Origin: Bacillota bacterium
Lineage (GTDB): Bacteria; Bacillota_E; JAJZYS01; JAILZS01
DNA: 8,935 bases
NCBI GenBank assembly: GCA_021817625.1
Contig: JAKASY010000050.1
Span: 1-8,935, forward strand
Direction of reading: 5' to 3'
The translations under genes were made by a program, and so were the position numbers. Positions 5,842 to 8,935 of this stretch are shown here, piece by piece. Positions within the stretch are counted from its first letter, which is position 1; the number at the start of each line of letters is the position of its first letter. The notes beneath the pieces are model-generated. The model was not told the origin of the DNA. It saw nothing but the letters and a program-made list of their open reading frames with translations, and searched no databases.

Positions 5842-5851
5842 GGAATATTCC
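5842..5851. repeat. AT-centred palindrome GGAATATTCC before the SPFH ribosome binding site
   Basis: A perfect 10-bp palindrome with an AATATT core abuts the SPFH ribosome binding site in otherwise GC-rich DNA. On the minus strand GAATAT could act as a poor -10, with TCGAAG 17 bp upstream as a poor -35, giving an internal promoter for the SPFH and downstream genes. Too close to the RBS to form a useful RNA hairpin, it would more likely be a protein site. Confidence 0.35.
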
Positions 5852-5900
5852 ATTGGGACGCACCCGGCTTCGACAGCGGCGCACGCGTTCCTGGCATGCC

Positions 5901-8462
5901 TCAGCCCGTGTTGCGCAGCCCCTGGGCGATGCCGTTCACGCACAGCTGCACCAGCGCGCGGCTGGCCGACTCCGCCTCGCTCCCCGGCTCGGCCGCGCGC
6001 AGCTCGCTCAGGGCGATGACCTGCAGGTAGTTGAGCGGGTCGACGTAGGGGTTGCGCAACCGGATGGATGCCGCGAGGCCGGGCTCGCGCGTCAGGAGGT
6101 CGCTGTCGCCACTCACGGCGAGGACCATCTCCACGGTGCGCTCGTACTCCTCGTGGATGCGCGCGTGCACCCGGCCCGCGAGGGCGTGGTCCGGCACGAG
6201 GGCCGCGTACATGCGGGCGATGGCGAGGTCGGCCTTGGCGAGGGCCATCTCCACGTTGTCGAGCGTGGCGCGAAGCCATGGCCACTCGGCCCAGAGCGTG
6301 CGAAGGCGCTCGACGCCGGCCTCCTCCGCCGCCGCCGCGAGCCCGCTCCCGACCCCGTACCACGCCGGCAGGAGGCAGCGGCTCTGCGTCCAGGCGAACA
6401 CCCACGGGATCGCCCGCAGGTCCGCAAGGGTCGGCGCCGCGCCTCGCCGGGCCGGGCGCGAGCCGATGTTGAGGCGCGCGATCTCGGCCAGGGGGGAGGC
6501 CGCCTCGAGATAGCGCATAAGCCCCACCTCGCCCTCGACCAGGTCCCGGTAGGCCGTCTCCGAGACGAGCGCCATTCGCTCGGCGAGGCGCCGGGCGGCA
6601 GCGCTGGGCGTGCGGGCGTGCGGGCCCGGCGCGAGCGCCGCGGCCACCGCCGTGACGAGCTGCTCGAGGCTGCGCTCGGCGATGCCCGACAGGAGGAACT
6701 GCTCGCCCAGCATCTCGCCCTGCACGGTGACCCGAAGGCCGCAGCGCAGGGCATCGGGCGGCTGCGCCTCGATCGCCCGCGCGGTGGGGCCGCCGCCGCG
6801 CCCGACGGCGCCGCCGCGGCCATGGAAGAACACGACGGAGACACCGGCCGCGGCGGCTGCGGCCACGAGCTCCTCCTGGGCCCGGTAGATCGCCCACGCC
6901 GCCGCGAGGTGGCCGCCGTCCTTGGTGGAGTCGGAGTATCCCAGCATGATCTCCTGGCGGCCGCCGCGGCGCGCGAGGTGCGCGCGGTACGCGGGGTTGC
7001 CCCAGACGCTCCGCATGATGGACGTCGCGCGCGCGAGCGAGGGGAGCGTCTCGAACAGCGGCACTATGTCCAGCCGGCCAGCGAGGGCGGCCCGCTCGCA
7101 CAGGGCGAGGGCGGCGGCGAGATCGCCCGGGCCCTCCACCATGGACACGACCAGGCGCTGGATCGCCTCCACCCCGTAGGTGTCCTGCACGCGCCGGACG
7201 GTCCGGAGGACGTCCGCCACGTCGTTTGCCAGCGGGGCCCGGAGCGCTTCGCGCAGGCGCCCCGCGTGGTCGCGCACGTCCAGTGTCGCGAGGGTGAGGC
7301 CCATGGCCTCCACCAGCGGCACCAGGTCAGGGTCGGGCAGAGGCCGCCGCCCGCTCGGGTCGAGGGCGCGCCGCAGTGTGTCGAGGTCGGCCAGGAACTC
7401 CGCCGTCGAGGCGTAGCCCCCGTCCGCCGGGGCCAAGGCCAGGCGCTCTGCCATCTCGTGGGCGCGCTGGCGAACGGGCTCCTCGGGATAGCGCGCGCCT
7501 GAGGCGGATGTGGTCGCGAGCGCGTGCCGAGCGGACTCGGGCAGATGGTCGGCCCGCCACGCCAGCGCCGGCAGGATGGCGCGCAGGCGGCGGCGGTACA
7601 GGTCGCGCGCCGCCTGAGACATGCTAGCCACCGCCTGCGTGGTGACCTCGGCGGTAACGCCGGGGTGACCGTCGCGGTCGCCGCCGATCCAGCTCGCGAT
7701 GTGTAGCGCCGGGCCGCAGGGCCCGGCGATGCCCAGGCTGTCGAGCGCCTCCTGCCACTCCCGGCGGACCGCCGGGAGCGCGGTGGCGAGCGATCCCTCG
7801 AGGTAGGCCACGCCCTGGCGCACCTCGTCGAGGACTGTCGGTGGCCGCAGCCTGCCCTCGCGCGTGTGCCAGAGCGAGCGAATGGTCTCCTTCAAACGAT
7901 CCTGGGCGCGACGGCGCTCGGCGGCGGTGCGGCCAGGGGCCGTCGCGGCGGCAAGGTCGGCCGCCAGGCGACCCTGGGCCCAGAGCACCGTGCGCCGCTT
8001 CGCCTCGGTCGGGTGCGCGGTGATCACCACCTCGACCACAACGTCGCGCCAAGCGGCGGCCAGGCGCGCACGATCCGCCCCGCCGGCGGCCAGGCGGGCC
8101 GCCAGCGCAGCGGGCGAGCCGGACTGCATGCCGTGGAGGCGGTGGCGACGACGGCGGCGCAGGCGGTGGACCTGCTCCGCCGTGTTCACGAGCGTGAAGA
8201 ACAGGGTGAACGCGCGGGCGACGCCCATCCGTGTCGCGGGGTCTGCCGCCGTGAGGCGGGCGAGCAGGGCGCTCTGCCGGTCGCGACCGTCGGCGGCCTG
8301 GCGCAGGACGACGCACTCGCGCCGCACCTCCTCCACCAGCGCGAACAGGCTGGGCCCCTCCTCCTCGGTGAGCACCTCTCCGAGCAGGCGCCCCACCAGG
8401 CGCACGTCGCCGCGCAAGGCGCGCGGGGCCGCCAGCGCGGCCGGTTGCGGCGTGTCTGGCAC
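5901..8462 (-). CDS. ppc: Phosphoenolpyruvate carboxylase
   Basis: An 853-residue PEPC, close to the usual 850-950. It carboxylates phosphoenolpyruvate with bicarbonate to give oxaloacetate, refilling the TCA cycle. Diagnostic motifs are all present: VITAHPTEAKRRT with catalytic H150, SWIGGDRDGHPGVT (257-270), VPLFETL with metal ligand E471, LGYSDSTKDGG (507-517) with D511 and K514, FHGRGGAVGRGGGP (546-559) with H547, R549 and R555, VTVQGEML (578-585), LNIGSRPARR (664-673), LRAIPWVFAWTQSR (682-695), LRNPYVDPLNYLQ (802-814) and the C-terminal GLRNTG (848-853). By alignment with the E. coli enzyme from memory, the residues binding the feedback inhibitor L-aspartate (R587, K773, R832, N881) correspond to R555, K743, R803 and N851, so aspartate inhibition is likely. 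The GTG at 8462 is chosen because GGAGGT (8471-8476) lies eight bases upstream; a GTG two codons earlier would be too close. It is the first gene of the proposed operon, with a promoter just upstream. Confidence 0.97.
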   Translation of the reverse strand: MPDTPQPAALAAPRALRGDVRLVGRLLGEVLTEEEGPSLFALVEEVRRECVVLRQAADGRDRQSALLARLTAADPATRMGVARAFTLFFTLVNTAEQVHRLRRRRRHRLHGMQSGSPAALAARLAAGGADRARLAAAWRDVVVEVVITAHPTEAKRRTVLWAQGRLAADLAAATAPGRTAAERRRAQDRLKETIRSLWHTREGRLRPPTVLDEVRQGVAYLEGSLATALPAVRREWQEALDSLGIAGPCGPALHIASWIGGDRDGHPGVTAEVTTQAVASMSQAARDLYRRRLRAILPALAWRADHLPESARHALATTSASGARYPEEPVRQRAHEMAERLALAPADGGYASTAEFLADLDTLRRALDPSGRRPLPDPDLVPLVEAMGLTLATLDVRDHAGRLREALRAPLANDVADVLRTVRRVQDTYGVEAIQRLVVSMVEGPGDLAAALALCERAALAGRLDIVPLFETLPSLARATSIMRSVWGNPAYRAHLARRGGRQEIMLGYSDSTKDGGHLAAAWAIYRAQEELVAAAAAAGVSVVFFHGRGGAVGRGGGPTARAIEAQPPDALRCGLRVTVQGEMLGEQFLLSGIAERSLEQLVTAVAAALAPGPHARTPSAAARRLAERMALVSETAYRDLVEGEVGLMRYLEAASPLAEIARLNIGSRPARRGAAPTLADLRAIPWVFAWTQSRCLLPAWYGVGSGLAAAAEEAGVERLRTLWAEWPWLRATLDNVEMALAKADLAIARMYAALVPDHALAGRVHARIHEEYERTVEMVLAVSGDSDLLTREPGLAASIRLRNPYVDPLNYLQVIALSELRAAEPGSEAESASRALVQLCVNGIAQGLRNTG

Positions 8463-8481
8463 GGGCACCCACCTCCTTAGG

Positions 8482-8495
8482 CATGGAATTGCATG
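8482..8495. repeat. CATG-ended imperfect palindrome in the ppc leader
   Basis: The 14-bp stretch CATGGAATTGCATG has palindromic CATG ends and an AATT centre, with one mismatched pair. It can also be read as two GCATG direct repeats (8481-8485, 8491-8495) one helical turn apart. It lies between the proposed ppc -10 and the ribosome binding site, where a bound repressor would block initiation or early elongation. Confidence 0.4.
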
Positions 8496-8525
8496 ACTAT
8501 ACACGGCCCCAGGCCCCCTTGGCCA
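8496..8525 (-). promoter_or_regulatory. ppc: Probable ppc promoter
   Basis: On the minus strand TATAGT (8501-8496) matches the -10 consensus at 5 of 6 positions. TGGCCA (8525-8520) lies 18 bp upstream as a partial -35 (4 of 6). Transcription would start near 8489, leaving a leader of about 27 bases that contains the GGAGGT site. It is the only good -10 in this 139-bp divergent gap. Confidence 0.5.
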
Positions 8526-8532
8526 TAGGCCA
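8520..8532. repeat. Inverted repeat TGGCC-ATA-GGCCA over the ppc -35
   Basis: Perfect 5-bp arms with a 3-bp spacer overlap the proposed ppc -35 and lie about 70 bp upstream of the isochorismatase-like start. The position would suit an operator acting on the divergent pair. It is short, and GGCC occurs by chance in such DNA. Confidence 0.35.
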
Positions 8533-8552
8533 GACCGGGCGCACGGTGCAGG

Positions 8553-8573
8553 AAGGAGATCGTGACGATGTAG
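8553..8573 (+). other. Minimal start/stop reading frame with its own Shine-Dalgarno
   Basis: AAGGAG (8553-8558) is followed by GTG ACG ATG TAG (8562-8573), a three-codon frame, or an immediate start-stop if the ATG nine bases from the Shine-Dalgarno sequence is used. It lies 28 bp before the isochorismatase-like gene, which has its own strong site. It may be a minimal regulatory upstream frame or the relic of a former start region; chance is also possible. Confidence 0.35.
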
Positions 8574-8601
8574 CGAACATCCGTTCGGGAGGTGATGTCC
8601 A

Positions 8602-8935
8602 GTGCCCGACCGTGTACGAGCCCTGCTGGTGATCGACGTGCAGGTGGGCATGTTCAACGAGGCCGATCCCGTGCACGACGGCGGCCGGCTGCTCGGCGCC
8701 GTTGCCGGGCTCCTTTCCCGGGCGCGGGCCGCCGACGCTCCGGTGGTGTTCGTCCAGCACGACGGGAGGGCCGGCTCCGGGCTCGCCCCCGGCACCCCGG
8801 GCCACGCCATCCATCCCGACGTCGTGCCCCTGGACGAGGAGCCGGTGGTCCACAAGACCACGCCGGATGCCTTCTTCGCGACGGAGCTTGACGCCACGCT
8901 GCGGAGGCGCGGCGTGCGCGAGCTGGTCGTGAGAT
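8602..8935 (+). CDS. Isochorismatase-like cysteine hydrolase, 3' end cut by the window
   Basis: The first 111 residues of a cysteine-hydrolase-superfamily protein (isochorismatase/nicotinamidase/amidohydrolase type), which hydrolyses small amides, ureido compounds or enol ethers in the cytoplasm. ALLVIDVQVGMF (7-18) carries the catalytic aspartate D12. VVFVQHDG (48-55) is the second strand with its following turn, GHAIHPDVVP (67-76) is the typical G-x-x-I-H-P segment, and VVHKTTPDAFFATELDATL (82-100) carries the catalytic lysine K85. The frame then reads RRRGVRELVV, the strand that normally leads to G-x-x-T-x-x-C-V, so the window ends roughly ten residues before the catalytic cysteine. The GTG at 8602 follows GGGAGGTGA (8587-8595) by six bases. 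It diverges from ppc. Exact substrate cannot be told; nicotinamidase is less likely because its metal-site pattern is not evident. Confidence 0.88.
   Translation, partial: MPDRVRALLVIDVQVGMFNEADPVHDGGRLLGAVAGLLSRARAADAPVVFVQHDGRAGSGLAPGTPGHAIHPDVVPLDEEPVVHKTTPDAFFATELDATLRRRGVRELVVR

Noticed and set aside
5893..5900. GGCATGCC palindrome after the ppc stop as a terminator
   Set aside because: Eight bases without loop or T-run; too short to form a terminator.
5791..7101. 436-codon minus-strand frame inside ppc
   Set aside because: Same strand as ppc in another frame, composition dominated by Arg/Gly/Pro, no motif, and ppc is unambiguous.
5265..7502. Very long plus-strand open frame (745 codons) antisense to the SPFH and ppc genes
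   Set aside because: It is opposite two firmly identified genes; its product is His/Arg/Gly-rich without motifs, as expected when GC-biased third positions suppress stops on the other strand.
8101..8170. Arginine-rich run of the ppc protein (about residues 101-107) as frameshift or low-complexity error
   Set aside because: The frame on both sides matches PEPC, and a basic variable stretch ahead of the catalytic histidine region is compatible with the family.
8592..8891. Plus-strand frames at 8592-8891 and 8702-8932
   Set aside because: They overlap the isochorismatase-like gene in other frames; only the frame from GTG 8602 shows family motifs and a ribosome binding site at proper distance.

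Overview
This is a GC-rich (clearly above 65% by eye) bacterial chromosomal segment with compact coding and almost no AT-rich sequence. Six of the nine genes appear to start with GTG, and most starts sit behind strong GGAGGT-type ribosome binding sites. Sigma-A-like promoter elements can be seen in a few places. The gene content (LiaF-like membrane protein, DUF5666-type secreted protein, PEP carboxylase, an SPFH protein, a capreomycidine-synthase-like aminotransferase) fits a high-GC Gram-positive or Chloroflexota-like lineage, for example a GC-rich Bacillota clade. The sequence alone does not settle the phylum. I see no transposase, phage gene, CRISPR array, tRNA or rRNA.

Left part (1-3290): four genes that all look like envelope genes, alternating in strand. 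A LiaF-like membrane protein (minus, 4-705) diverges from an unrecognised signal-peptide/membrane protein (plus, 975-1583). The 269-bp gap between them holds a TTGACA promoter with flanking repeats and several GC-rich palindromes. A PAP2-superfamily membrane protein (minus, 1621-2181) converges on the second gene. It diverges from a secreted protein with three DUF5666-like beta domains (plus, 2325-3233). The 143-bp gap of that pair carries a perfect 9-bp inverted repeat. A strong hairpin with a C(UUCG)G tip closes this part at 3251-3284, between convergent genes.

Right part (3294-8462): four minus-strand genes that read as one probable operon: PEP carboxylase (ppc), then an SPFH/band-7 protein, then a small helical protein of unknown function whose GTG start overlaps the SPFH stop, then a PLP-dependent aminotransferase. 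PEPC makes oxaloacetate, so a link to amino-group or aspartate-family metabolism with the aminotransferase is conceivable. The SPFH protein and its coupled partner do not belong to that pathway and look like a separate two-protein scaffold unit. The ppc promoter region is shared with a divergent isochorismatase-like hydrolase (plus, 8602 to the window edge, truncated before its expected catalytic cysteine). That region contains operator-like repeats and a tiny start/stop reading frame behind its own Shine-Dalgarno sequence.

The most original items are the SPFH plus overlapping helical protein pair, the unrecognised membrane protein with its repeat-bearing promoter, and the palindromes in the two divergent control regions. 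None of them proves a new system.
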